A DNA stretch of 64,000 nt. Origin: Mycolicibacterium canariasense. GTDB taxonomy: Bacteria; Actinomycetota; Actinomycetes; Mycobacteriales; Mycobacteriaceae. Where the stretch lies: NCBI RefSeq assembly GCF_002101555.1, contig NZ_LQOL01000081.1, positions 218,782-282,781 of the forward strand. The letters are read 5' to 3'. Of the stretch, positions 26,909 to 33,924 are shown in pieces. Position 1 is the first letter of the stretch. Each line of letters opens with the position of its first letter. The translations under genes were made by a program, and so were the position numbers. The notes below the pieces were generated by a model that was not told the DNA's origin, did no database searches, and saw only the letters and a program-made list of their open reading frames with translations.

Positions 26909-27682
26909 ATGTTCGACCTGCAGTCCCGCTCGGTGCTGGTGACCGGCGGTAGCAAGGGCATCGGCCGCGGTATCGCGACGGTGTTCGCCCGCGCCGGCGC
27001 CGACGTGGCCGTCGCCGCCCGTTCGGCGGCCGACCTCGACGAGGCGGTCGCCGCCCTGGACGGACTGGGCAGCGGGAAGGTGATCGGGGTCCGCGTCGAC
27101 GTCAGCGACCGCCAGTCCTGCACCGAGATGGCCGCGACGGTCACCGAAGCCTTCGGTGGTCTGGATGTGTTGTGCGCCAACGCCGGTATCTTCCCGGACG
27201 CACCGCTGGCGACCATGACCCCCGAGCAGCTCAACCAGATCATGGGCATCAACGTCAACGGCACCTTCTTCGCCGTGCAGGCCTGTCTGGACGCCCTGAT
27301 CGCGTCGGGCAGCGGCCGGGTCATCCTGACCTCGTCGATCACCGGTCCCATCACCGGCTACCCCGGCTGGTCGCACTACGGCGCCACCAAATCGGCGCAG
27401 CTGGGCTTCATGCGCACCGCGGCCATCGAGCTGGCGCCGCACAAGATCACCGTCAACGCCATCCTGCCGGGCAACATCATGACCGAGGGCTTGATCGGCA
27501 ACGGCGAGGAGTACATCGCCAGCATGGCCCGATCCATCCCGGCCGGGGCCCTGGGCACCCCGGAGGACATCGGCCACCTGGCGGCATTCCTGGCCACCAC
27601 CGAGGCGGCGTACATCACCGGCCAGGCCATCGCCGTCGACGGTGGGCAGGTGCTGCCCGAGTCGCTGGACGCTTTGGCCTGA
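26909..27682 (+). CDS. Short-chain dehydrogenase/reductase
   Basis: Classical SDR, 257 residues. Cofactor motif TGGSKGIGRG at 12-21, CANAG at 89-93, catalytic Tyr157 and Lys161 in HYGATK with Ser142/143 in ILTSSITG. The C-terminal AITGQAIAVDGG-type ending (ITGQAIAVDGGQ) is FabG-like. The RBS GGAGACCC precedes the ATG. In the module it may oxidise or reduce the aldehyde or a hydroxylated precursor; the substrate cannot be read. It ends 1 bp before the GntR gene. Confidence 0.85.
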   Translation: MFDLQSRSVLVTGGSKGIGRGIATVFARAGADVAVAARSAADLDEAVAALDGLGSGKVIGVRVDVSDRQSCTEMAATVTEAFGGLDVLCANAGIFPDAPLATMTPEQLNQIMGINVNGTFFAVQACLDALIASGSGRVILTSSITGPITGYPGWSHYGATKSAQLGFMRTAAIELAPHKITVNAILPGNIMTEGLIGNGEEYIASMARSIPAGALGTPEDIGHLAAFLATTEAAYITGQAIAVDGGQVLPESLDALA

Positions 27683-27683
27683 C

Positions 27684-28466
27684 ATGGAGGAGACACCGGG
27701 GGGTGCGGTCGCCGAGGACGTACGCCGGCGGATCCTGTCCATGTTGTCCAGCGGGGCGCTGCGGCCGGGAAACCGGTTGGGCACCGAACGCGAGATGGCC
27801 GACAAGTTCGGGGTGTCGCGGGCGACGCTGCGCAGCGCGCTGCTGCCGCTGAGTGAGGCCGGCGTGCTGGAACGGCGCACCGGCCGCCGCGGCGGCACCT
27901 TCGTGCGCGCGGATGTGGTGCAGCGCAACGCCGCCGAGCTGACCGGGCTGCCCGCGTTGTTGCAGAGCGGCGGCCACACCAGCTCCACCAAGGTGCTGGC
28001 CACCGACCGCAGGCCGGCCACCGCCGCCGAGTCCGCGGCGCTGGAGATCCCGGAGACCGCCGAGGTCTTCGTCATCCGGCGGTTGCGCTATGCCGACGGG
28101 GTACCGCTGTCGGTGGACATGTCCTGCTTCATCACCGACCAGGTGAGCGACCTGCTGGAGCAGCCGCTGGGCGGTTCCCTGTACGAACTGTTGCGGGTGC
28201 GCTACGGCCTGGTGCCGGCCACCTCGAACGAGACCATCGAGGTGGTCAGCGCCAGCCCGCGCGAGGCGCAGTGGCTCGACATCGCCCACCGCCGGCCGCT
28301 GTTGGCCATCACCAGGGTGGCCAGGGACGCGGCCGGCCGGCCGTTCGAATACGCCTACGACCTTTTCCGGGCCGACCGGGTGCGGCTGACCGCCACCATG
28401 ACCGTGCATCCGGAGCGGGAGCGCCGGGCCGGCGACGGCATGGTGGAACGCATCGTCAGCGCCTGA
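27684..28466 (+). CDS. GntR-family (HutC/UTRA) transcriptional regulator
   Basis: A 260-residue regulator: N-terminal winged helix with DVRRRILSMLSSGALRPGN and REMADKFGVSRATLRSALLP, then a UTRA ligand-binding domain containing VFVIRRLRYADGVPLSVDMS and GRPFEYAYDLFRADRVRL. UTRA domains bind small phosphorylated or amino metabolites. It closes the plus-strand arm of the divergent module and probably controls both arms through the 25658-25909 region. The start ATG 27684 lies 1 bp after the SDR stop; a longer in-frame start would overlap the SDR. Confidence 0.87.
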   Translation: MEETPGGAVAEDVRRRILSMLSSGALRPGNRLGTEREMADKFGVSRATLRSALLPLSEAGVLERRTGRRGGTFVRADVVQRNAAELTGLPALLQSGGHTSSTKVLATDRRPATAAESAALEIPETAEVFVIRRLRYADGVPLSVDMSCFITDQVSDLLEQPLGGSLYELLRVRYGLVPATSNETIEVVSASPREAQWLDIAHRRPLLAITRVARDAAGRPFEYAYDLFRADRVRLTATMTVHPERERRAGDGMVERIVSA

Positions 28467-28499
28467 TCCCCGGGTCGCTGCGCTCCTGCCCGCCGGTGC

Positions 28500-29510
28500 C
28501 TAACCCAGCTTGCGCAGCCGCGGTTCCAGATCGCGCTTGAACAGGTCCAGGAAGCGGCGCTGGTCGTGCCCGGGCGCGTGGAACACCAGGTGGTTCAGCC
28601 CCCACTTGACGTAGTCGGCGACCTTCTCGACGGCCTCGTCCGGATCGGACGCGACGATCCAGCGCTTGGCCACCTGCTCGATGGGCAGCGCGTCGGCGGC
28701 CTTCTCCATCTCGATCGGGTCGTCGATGGAGTGCTTCTGCTCCGCGGTCAACGACAGCGGTGCCCAGAACCGGGTGTTCTCCAGGGCCAGTTCGGGATCG
28801 GTGTCATACGAGATCTTGATCTCGATCATCCGGTCGATATCGTCGGGATTCTTGCCCGCCGCCTCGGCGCCCTCGCGCATGGCCGGGATGAGCTTGTCCT
28901 TATACAGCTCCTCACCCTTGCCCGAGGTGCAGATGAAGCCGTCACCGGACCGGCCGGCGTACTTGGCCACCTGCGGCCCGCCGGCGGCGATGTAGATCGG
29001 GATGCCCCCCTCGGGCACGTCGTAGATCGAGGCGCCCTTGGTCTTGTAGTAGTCGCCCTCGAAGTCCACGCGGTCACCGAGCCACAGTTCGCGCATCAGC
29101 CGCACGGATTCGCGCAGCCGGGCATAGCGCTCCTTGAACTCGGGCCACTCGCCCTCGTACCCGGTGGCGATCTCGTTGAGCGCCTCACCGGTGCCGACCC
29201 CCAGGAAGATGCGGTCCGGATACAGACAGCCCAGGGTCGCGAAAGCCTGCGCGATCACGGCCGGGTTGTACCGGAACGTCGGGGTCAGCACCGACGTGCC
29301 GAGGACCAGCCGCTGGGTGCGTTCGCCCACCGCCGCGATCCAGGCCAGCGACCACGGGGCGTGCCCGCCTTCGTGCCGCCACGGCTGGAAATGGTCACTG
29401 ACCGTGGCGCTGTCCATGCCGGCCGCTTCGGCGGCCACTGCCAACTCCACCAGCTCGCGAGGAGCGAACTGTTCTGCTGATGCCTTGTACCCCAATTTGA
29501 GTTCAGCCAC
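28500..29510 (-). CDS. fgd1: F420-dependent glucose-6-phosphate dehydrogenase
   Basis: Oxidises glucose-6-phosphate to 6-phosphogluconolactone while reducing coenzyme F420; 336 residues, the length of the M. tuberculosis enzyme. GTG start 29510 (VAELKLGYKASAEQF). Active-site residues known from the M. tuberculosis structure are at identical numbers: His40, Trp44, Glu109, and Lys198 in CTSGKGEE. It supplies F420H2 for mycobacterial F420-dependent reductases and nitroimidazole prodrug activation. Divergent from the MBL-fold gene (36 bp), as in M. tuberculosis. Confidence 0.96.
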   Translation of the reverse strand: MAELKLGYKASAEQFAPRELVELAVAAEAAGMDSATVSDHFQPWRHEGGHAPWSLAWIAAVGERTQRLVLGTSVLTPTFRYNPAVIAQAFATLGCLYPDRIFLGVGTGEALNEIATGYEGEWPEFKERYARLRESVRLMRELWLGDRVDFEGDYYKTKGASIYDVPEGGIPIYIAAGGPQVAKYAGRSGDGFICTSGKGEELYKDKLIPAMREGAEAAGKNPDDIDRMIEIKISYDTDPELALENTRFWAPLSLTAEQKHSIDDPIEMEKAADALPIEQVAKRWIVASDPDEAVEKVADYVKWGLNHLVFHAPGHDQRRFLDLFKRDLEPRLRKLG

Positions 29511-29546
29511 GTCTACGTTTCTACTCCCCTGCATAGACTCGCGGGC

Positions 29547-30290
29547 ATGGCAGTGTCCCTGACGGCGATCACCGAGACCGTGCACTTCGCGCAGACCGAC
29601 CTGGTCAACTGGACGCTGGTCACCGGTACCGGCCCCGACGGCGGCGGGGTGCTGTTGATCGACGCCGGTTATCCCGGCGATCGCGACGACGTGGTGCGGA
29701 CCGTCCGCGATCTCGGTTTCGGCCCCGAGGATGTGCGCGCCATCCTGTTGACCCACGCCCATGTGGACCACCTGGGTTCGGCCATCTGGTTCGCGAAAAC
29801 CCATGGCACACCGGTGTATACGCACGCCGCCGAGGTCGGCCATGCCAAGCGGGAATACCTGGAGCAGGCCGCCCCGGTGGATGTGCTGGCCCGCGCCTGG
29901 CAGCCGCGCTACCTCACCTGGTCGCTGGCGCTGATCCGCAAGGGCGGCCTGACCCATGAGGGCATCGGCTCGACGCAGGCCCTGGACGACGCCGTCGCCT
30001 CGACGCTGCCCGGCACCCCGGTGGCCATCCCGACGCCCGGCCACACCGGTGGGCACTGCTCGTATCTGGTGGACGGGGTGCTGGTGGCCGGTGACGCGCT
30101 GGTGACCGGACACCCGCTGAGCACCCGGCGGGGGCCGCAGCTGCTGCCGGGGCTGTTCAACCACGATCAGGACGGCTGTGTCCGCAGCCTCGGGGCACTG
30201 GGCATGCTGGACGCCGAGATCCTGTTGCCCGGGCACGGACCGGTGTGGCGCGGACCGATCCGGGACGCGGCCGAACAGGCCGCCCGGTGA
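29547..30290 (+). CDS. Metallo-beta-lactamase-fold hydrolase (Rv0406c-like)
   Basis: A 247-residue MBL-fold protein. The metal motif HxHxDH is complete in LLTHAHVDHLG, and further ligands appear in TPGHTGGHCSYL, VAGDALV and LLPGHGPVW. This set fits general two-metal MBL hydrolases such as glyoxalase II/lactonase types, not class B beta-lactamase resistance specifically. Its position opposite fgd1 is conserved in mycobacteria; hydrolysis of the 6-phosphogluconolactone made by FGD1 is an attractive but untested idea. The stop overlaps the methyltransferase start by 4 bp. Confidence 0.86.
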   Translation: MAVSLTAITETVHFAQTDLVNWTLVTGTGPDGGGVLLIDAGYPGDRDDVVRTVRDLGFGPEDVRAILLTHAHVDHLGSAIWFAKTHGTPVYTHAAEVGHAKREYLEQAAPVDVLARAWQPRYLTWSLALIRKGGLTHEGIGSTQALDDAVASTLPGTPVAIPTPGHTGGHCSYLVDGVLVAGDALVTGHPLSTRRGPQLLPGLFNHDQDGCVRSLGALGMLDAEILLPGHGPVWRGPIRDAAEQAAR

Positions 30291-31048
30291 GCGAGCCGGC
30301 GCCGCTGCACACCGACCGGCTGCGGGCGAATTCGTTCGGGTCGGCGGCCGCCCGCTACGACCGGCACCGCCCCCGTTACCCGGCCGCTCTCATCGCCGAT
30401 CTGGTTGACCGCCAAGGGATCACCGTGCTCGACGTCGGAGCGGGCACCGGTATCGCCACCGCCCAGTTGCGCGACGCCGGCGCCGACGTGCTGGCCGTGG
30501 AACCGGATCCGCTGATGGCCGAGGTGGCCGCGCACAAGGGGCTGGCCGTCGAGGTGGCGACGTTCGAGGACTGGGAGCCCCGCGGTCGCAGCTTCGACCT
30601 GGTGGTGTTCGCGCAGTCGTTCCACTGGGTGGATCCGGAGCCGGCGCTGCGCAAGGTGCGGGCGCTGCTGGCTCCCGGTGGCCGGCTGGCGCTGCTGTGG
30701 AACCGCATCGTGCCCGTCACCCCGGACCGCGACGAGCTCGGCCGGGCGTACGCGGGCCTGCTCGAGGAATGGCAGCGCCCGTCCACCGATATCGAGGGTG
30801 ACGACCTCGACCCGCTGCTGGCGGCTGCCGGGCTGCGCGGTGAACGCCGGCGTTACGTCGAACATCCGCACTACAGCGGCGCGGATTGGGTCGCCATGGT
30901 GACCACCTACTCGAACGTGCTGCGGCTGCCGGCCGCCGATCAGGACGAGCTGCGCAACCGGCTGACGGCCCTCATCGGGCCCGCCGGCGTGGCGGCCACC
31001 AACGACGCGCTGGCGGTGCTGTGCACGGCTCAGGTGAGCACGTCGTAA
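30287..31048 (+). CDS. Class I SAM-dependent methyltransferase
   Basis: A 253-residue methyltransferase with motif I TVLDVGAGTGIATAQL (about residues 44-59), acidic VLAVEPDPLMAEV, and motif LVVFAQSFHWVDPEPALRKV typical of the Methyltransf_11 group; PGGRLALLWNR follows. GTG 30287 overlaps the MBL stop by 4 bp. The substrate is unknown. The gene end overlaps the convergent small membrane protein gene by 19 bp. Confidence 0.84.
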   Translation: MSEPAPLHTDRLRANSFGSAAARYDRHRPRYPAALIADLVDRQGITVLDVGAGTGIATAQLRDAGADVLAVEPDPLMAEVAAHKGLAVEVATFEDWEPRGRSFDLVVFAQSFHWVDPEPALRKVRALLAPGGRLALLWNRIVPVTPDRDELGRAYAGLLEEWQRPSTDIEGDDLDPLLAAAGLRGERRRYVEHPHYSGADWVAMVTTYSNVLRLPAADQDELRNRLTALIGPAGVAATNDALAVLCTAQVSTS

Positions 31049-31320
31049 CCGAGCAGGAACACCCCGGTCAGGAACAGACCGCAGGCCAGCACGATGGCCG
31101 GCATCAGGATCATCCCGTCCAGCTCGTCGTCGTCGAACGGGTCGGTGAGCACCCTGCCGAACAGCAACCGGCCGATTTTGTTGGCGCGCAACGTGATCAC
31201 CGTGCGACGGACGGCCGGTGATTCGCTCTTGCGGCCGACGACGATCCGCAGGCCGACCCCGGCCAGCGCCGTCAACAGGGCCGCCGCCAGGATCAGCAGC
31301 CCGACGGTCGTTTGCGACAC
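31030..31320 (-). CDS. Small two-TM membrane protein, function unknown
   Basis: A 96-residue protein: N-terminal hydrophobic helix (about 5-27), basic cytosolic loop with RKSESPAVRRTVITLRANK and an acidic DPFDDDELDG stretch, and a second hydrophobic helix (about 71-92). Not recognised beyond being a mycobacterial-type small membrane protein. It lies 9 bp after the end of the upstream LLM gene on the same strand, so it may be co-transcribed with it. Confidence 0.62.
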   Translation of the reverse strand: MSQTTVGLLILAAALLTALAGVGLRIVVGRKSESPAVRRTVITLRANKIGRLLFGRVLTDPFDDDELDGMILMPAIVLACGLFLTGVFLLGYDVLT

Positions 31321-31329
31321 GGCATCAGA

Positions 31330-32439
31330 TTAGCCTGCCCACCTCTTGGCGATCAGCTCATGGGACCGCAGCCGGTCCTCGTGCCGGTAGGCCACCGAGG
31401 TGATGACCAGCTCGTCGGCGCCGGTCACCCGCTGCAGCGCGGCCAGCCGGTCGGCCACCGTGTCGGGGTTGCCGACGAACTGGGTTTCGGTGCGATCCTG
31501 CACCAGCGCCCGCTGCTCGGCGGTCAGCGGCGCGACGGTGTCCGGATCCGGATAGGGCGCCGCCCCGCCCTGCGCCCGGATCGAGTACACCCAGTGCCCG
31601 TAACTGGCGGCCAGTTGCCGCGCGGTGGCGTCGTCGTCGGCGACCAACACGTCGGCCGAGACCACCACATAGGGCTCGGCGAGGCCGGCCGACGGCCGAA
31701 AAGCCTTGCGGTAAGCGGTGACCGCTTCCAGGGCGGTGCCCGGAGCGATGTGATAGGCCGCCACGAACGGTAGCCCGAGCGCGCCGGCGACCTGGGCGCT
31801 CTGCCCCTTGGAGCTGCCGAAGATCCACGGCCGCAACGTGGTCGACTCACCGGGCGTGACATGCGCCTCGAAACCTTCGGTGCGGTAGCTGCCGTCGAGC
31901 AGGGCGAGGATATCGGCCACCTGATCGCCGAAATCCGGTGCCACCGCGCCGGGCTGCTGCAACGTGGCCATCACGGCCCGCAGCCGTGGGTCGCGCATCA
32001 GCGCGCCGACGTCGAAGGGCGCGGGCACCACGACACCGTCGACCTCGTGCCGTTCCCGCGGCGGTGCCGGGGTGCGCGGCGCGTCCCGCAGCGATTCGGT
32101 GCGGCGCTGGCCGGACCGGCCCACACCGAGGTCGATCCGGCCCGGGTGGAAGGCGTCCAGGATGCCGAAGCTCTCCACCACCGCCACCGGTGTGGTGTGC
32201 CCGAGCTGCACGGCGGCCGCGCCCACCCGGATGGTGGTGGTGGCCGCCGCGATCTGGCCGATCAGCACGGCGGGCGACGAGCTGGCCACGGCGACATAGT
32301 GGTGCTCGGCCACCCAGTAGCGGCGATAGCCCCACAGCTCGGCGTGCCGGGCCAGGTCGACGGTGTTGCGCAGCGCGGTGGCCGCGTCGCTGCCCGCGCT
32401 GATCGGCGCGAGGTCCAGGATGGACAGCGGTACGGTCAT
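31330..32439 (-). CDS. LLM-class flavin-dependent oxidoreductase
   Basis: A luciferase-like TIM-barrel FMN (or F420) enzyme, 369 residues. Typical of the MsnO8/YhbW group: LSILDLAPISAGSDAATAL at the start, WGYRRYWVAEHHYVAVASSS, IRVGAAAVQLGHTTPVAVVE and FHPGRIDLGVGRS. The C-terminal FVGNPDTVADRLAALQ is the conserved closing motif. ATG 32439 has an AGAGGAG stretch just upstream; a GTG 3 bp earlier is an alternative. FMN versus F420 use cannot be decided from motifs alone. Confidence 0.85.
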   Translation of the reverse strand: MTVPLSILDLAPISAGSDAATALRNTVDLARHAELWGYRRYWVAEHHYVAVASSSPAVLIGQIAAATTTIRVGAAAVQLGHTTPVAVVESFGILDAFHPGRIDLGVGRSGQRRTESLRDAPRTPAPPRERHEVDGVVVPAPFDVGALMRDPRLRAVMATLQQPGAVAPDFGDQVADILALLDGSYRTEGFEAHVTPGESTTLRPWIFGSSKGQSAQVAGALGLPFVAAYHIAPGTALEAVTAYRKAFRPSAGLAEPYVVVSADVLVADDDATARQLAASYGHWVYSIRAQGGAAPYPDPDTVAPLTAEQRALVQDRTETQFVGNPDTVADRLAALQRVTGADELVITSVAYRHEDRLRSHELIAKRWAG

Positions 32440-32550
32440 CACAGCTCCTCTGATCGTCTCCTCATGTCTAACCTGTCCGCGCGGCCCGCATTCCGGATGG
32501 GCATGATCGGATCACCGTGAGCCGAAATCCGGCCTGCTAGCGTCGACCCG

Positions 32551-32934
32551 GTGCGCGGCGCGGCCCTGACAACGGTGGTCCTGGCCGTGCTGTGCGGCCT
32601 GCTGTCCGGCTGCACGACGGCCGCCCGGACCGGCACGGGCGGCACCTGCGATCTGGACGGCCTGCCGCCGCAGGCCACCGAGACGGTGCACCGCATCGAG
32701 TCCGGCGGGCCGTTCCCCTACCCGCGCAACGACGGGGTGGTGTTCGGCAACTACGAGGGCAGGTTGCCGCAGCACGAGCGGGGTTACTACCACGAGTACA
32801 CGGTGCCCACCCCGGGGCAGCCCCATCGCGGCACCCGGCGCATCATCACCGGCGGCACGCCGCTGACCGATCCGGCCGAGTTCTACTACACCGGCGATCA
32901 CTACGCGTCGTTCTGCCTGATCGGAGGCGTATGA
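32551..32934 (+). CDS. Secreted/lipid-anchored guanyl ribonuclease (RNase Sa/N1 type)
   Basis: A 127-residue RNase of the microbial N1/T1-barnase superfamily, very like streptomycete RNase Sa. It has a lipoprotein signal ending LLSGC (Cys21). The mature domain shows GPFPYPRNDGVVFGNYEG, catalytic Glu82 in YYHEYTVPTPG, the arginine cluster RGTRRIITGG (Arg96/97) and catalytic His117 in YYTGDHYASF. These correspond to Glu54, Arg69 and His85 of RNase Sa, so the enzyme should be active. Overlaps its barstar gene by 4 bp (ATGA). Lipid anchoring of such an RNase is unusual and suggests an exported toxin or nutrient RNase. Confidence 0.88.
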   Translation: MRGAALTTVVLAVLCGLLSGCTTAARTGTGGTCDLDGLPPQATETVHRIESGGPFPYPRNDGVVFGNYEGRLPQHERGYYHEYTVPTPGQPHRGTRRIITGGTPLTDPAEFYYTGDHYASFCLIGGV

Positions 32935-33209
32935 AGACCTACACGATCGACGGTTCCCGGGTCGCTTCGCGGGCCGATTTCTTCACCGAGATCGGGCGGG
33001 CGGTCAACGGGGACGGCGGCTACTTCGGCTCCAACCTGGATGCGCTGGCCGATTGCCTGCGCGGCGGCTTCGGCACCCCTGCCGACGGGGGTTTCCGGTT
33101 CGTGCTCGCGCCGTACAAGCCGGCGCGGGCCGCGATCGGCGAGCCGGTGTGGAGCACGCTGCTGCGGGTGTTCGCCGATGCCGGCGTGGATCTGTGGTTG
33201 GCCGGTTAA
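32931..33209 (+). CDS. Barstar-family ribonuclease inhibitor
   Basis: A 92-residue cytosolic inhibitor with the barstar fold pattern: short strand MKTYTIDGSRV, helix with DFFTEIGRAVN, the key acidic-aromatic recognition stretch GGYFGSNLDALADCLRGG, and a C-terminal strand DAGVDLWLAG. In barstar the equivalent Asp residues plug the RNase active site. Translationally coupled to the RNase gene, which supports a cognate enzyme-inhibitor pair protecting the cytosol before export. The stop overlaps the convergent tetR stop by 4 bp. Confidence 0.88.
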   Translation: MKTYTIDGSRVASRADFFTEIGRAVNGDGGYFGSNLDALADCLRGGFGTPADGGFRFVLAPYKPARAAIGEPVWSTLLRVFADAGVDLWLAG

Positions 33210-33856
33210 CGCACGTTCGCGATGCCGGCCAGGATCAGGTCGATACCGGCCAGATATTGGTCGCGGTCATCGTGATCGGCCAGCTGCCCGGCCACCTGGT
33301 GCACGAAGGGATACCGCACCGGGTCGCGCCGCGTCCACTGCGCGGCCACCTCGGCCAGGAATGCGGTGCGGTCGGGCCCCGCGACCTGCGAGCGGGCGTT
33401 GGCCGCGTTCTGCCCCGCCACCCCCAGGATGTAGTTCAGCAGCGCGGAGGCCGAATTGAACTGTGCGCCTTGGGGAACGCCGAGGGCATCCATCCGCCCG
33501 CCGATCGACTCGAAGATCTGCAACAACGCCGACCACGGACGGCGATGCAACTGGGCACCCACCCACGGGTGCGCATCGAAGGCGTCGAACACGGCCAGCG
33601 CGATGGCGCGGATCGCCGCCTCGGGTTCGCCGTCGTCCGGCGCCGAGGGCAGCGCCCTCGCGACGATGCTGTCGGCCGCTGCGGCCAGGAGCGCGTTCTT
33701 GTCGGCGACGTGGTGGTAGATGGCCCCGGCACCGGTGTTCAGCCGGGTCGCGAGCGCCCGGAAGGTCAACGCGGCCTCACCGTCGGAATCCAGGATCTCG
33801 ATCGCCGCCGCGACGATGCGCTCCCTCGACAGTGCCTCGGTGCGCCGTTGGGACAT
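33206..33856 (-). CDS. TetR-family repressor (TetR_C type) of the adjacent monooxygenase
   Basis: A 216-residue regulator: N-terminal HTH with RERIVAAAIEILDSDGEAAL, FRALATRLNTGAGAIYHHVA and KNALLAAAADSI; the C-terminal half is all-helical with AIALAVFDAFDAHPWVGAQL, resembling the TetR_C ligand domain of true TetR-like proteins. Divergent from the FAD monooxygenase gene across 68 bp holding two identical palindromes, so it very probably represses that gene and itself, with a small aromatic compound as inducer. Confidence 0.87.
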   Translation of the reverse strand: MSQRRTEALSRERIVAAAIEILDSDGEAALTFRALATRLNTGAGAIYHHVADKNALLAAAADSIVARALPSAPDDGEPEAAIRAIALAVFDAFDAHPWVGAQLHRRPWSALLQIFESIGGRMDALGVPQGAQFNSASALLNYILGVAGQNAANARSQVAGPDRTAFLAEVAAQWTRRDPVRYPFVHQVAGQLADHDDRDQYLAGIDLILAGIANVR

Positions 33857-33864
33857 GCCTCATC

Positions 33865-33912
33865 TTGACAGACCTGGAACGTTGTTCCAACCTTGATTGG
33901 AACAACGTTCCA
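33865..33912. promoter_or_regulatory. Double 15-bp palindromic operator in tetR / monooxygenase promoter
   Basis: TGGAACGTTGTTCCA at 33875-33889 and its inverted copy TGGAACAACGTTCCA at 33898-33912 are centred 23 bp apart. A TTGACA hexamer at 33865-33870 fits the -35 of the plus-strand monooxygenase promoter, so a repressor bound to either palindrome would block RNA polymerase. Seen directly; the binding protein is inferred to be the adjacent TetR. Confidence 0.85.
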
Positions 33913-33924
33913 AAAGGGGGTCAG

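Noticed and set aside
20764..28499. Prophage or integrative element
   Set aside because: No integrase, structural genes, att-like direct repeats or tRNA were found; only the 13E12-type protein hints at mobility.
29547..30290. Beta-lactam resistance gene
   Set aside because: MBL fold and HxHxDH are generic; the conserved location opposite fgd1 and sequence pattern fit a housekeeping hydrolase.
32551..33209. Classical intracellular toxin-antitoxin system
   Set aside because: The RNase has a lipoprotein signal and is encoded before the inhibitor; it is better described as an exported RNase with protective inhibitor.
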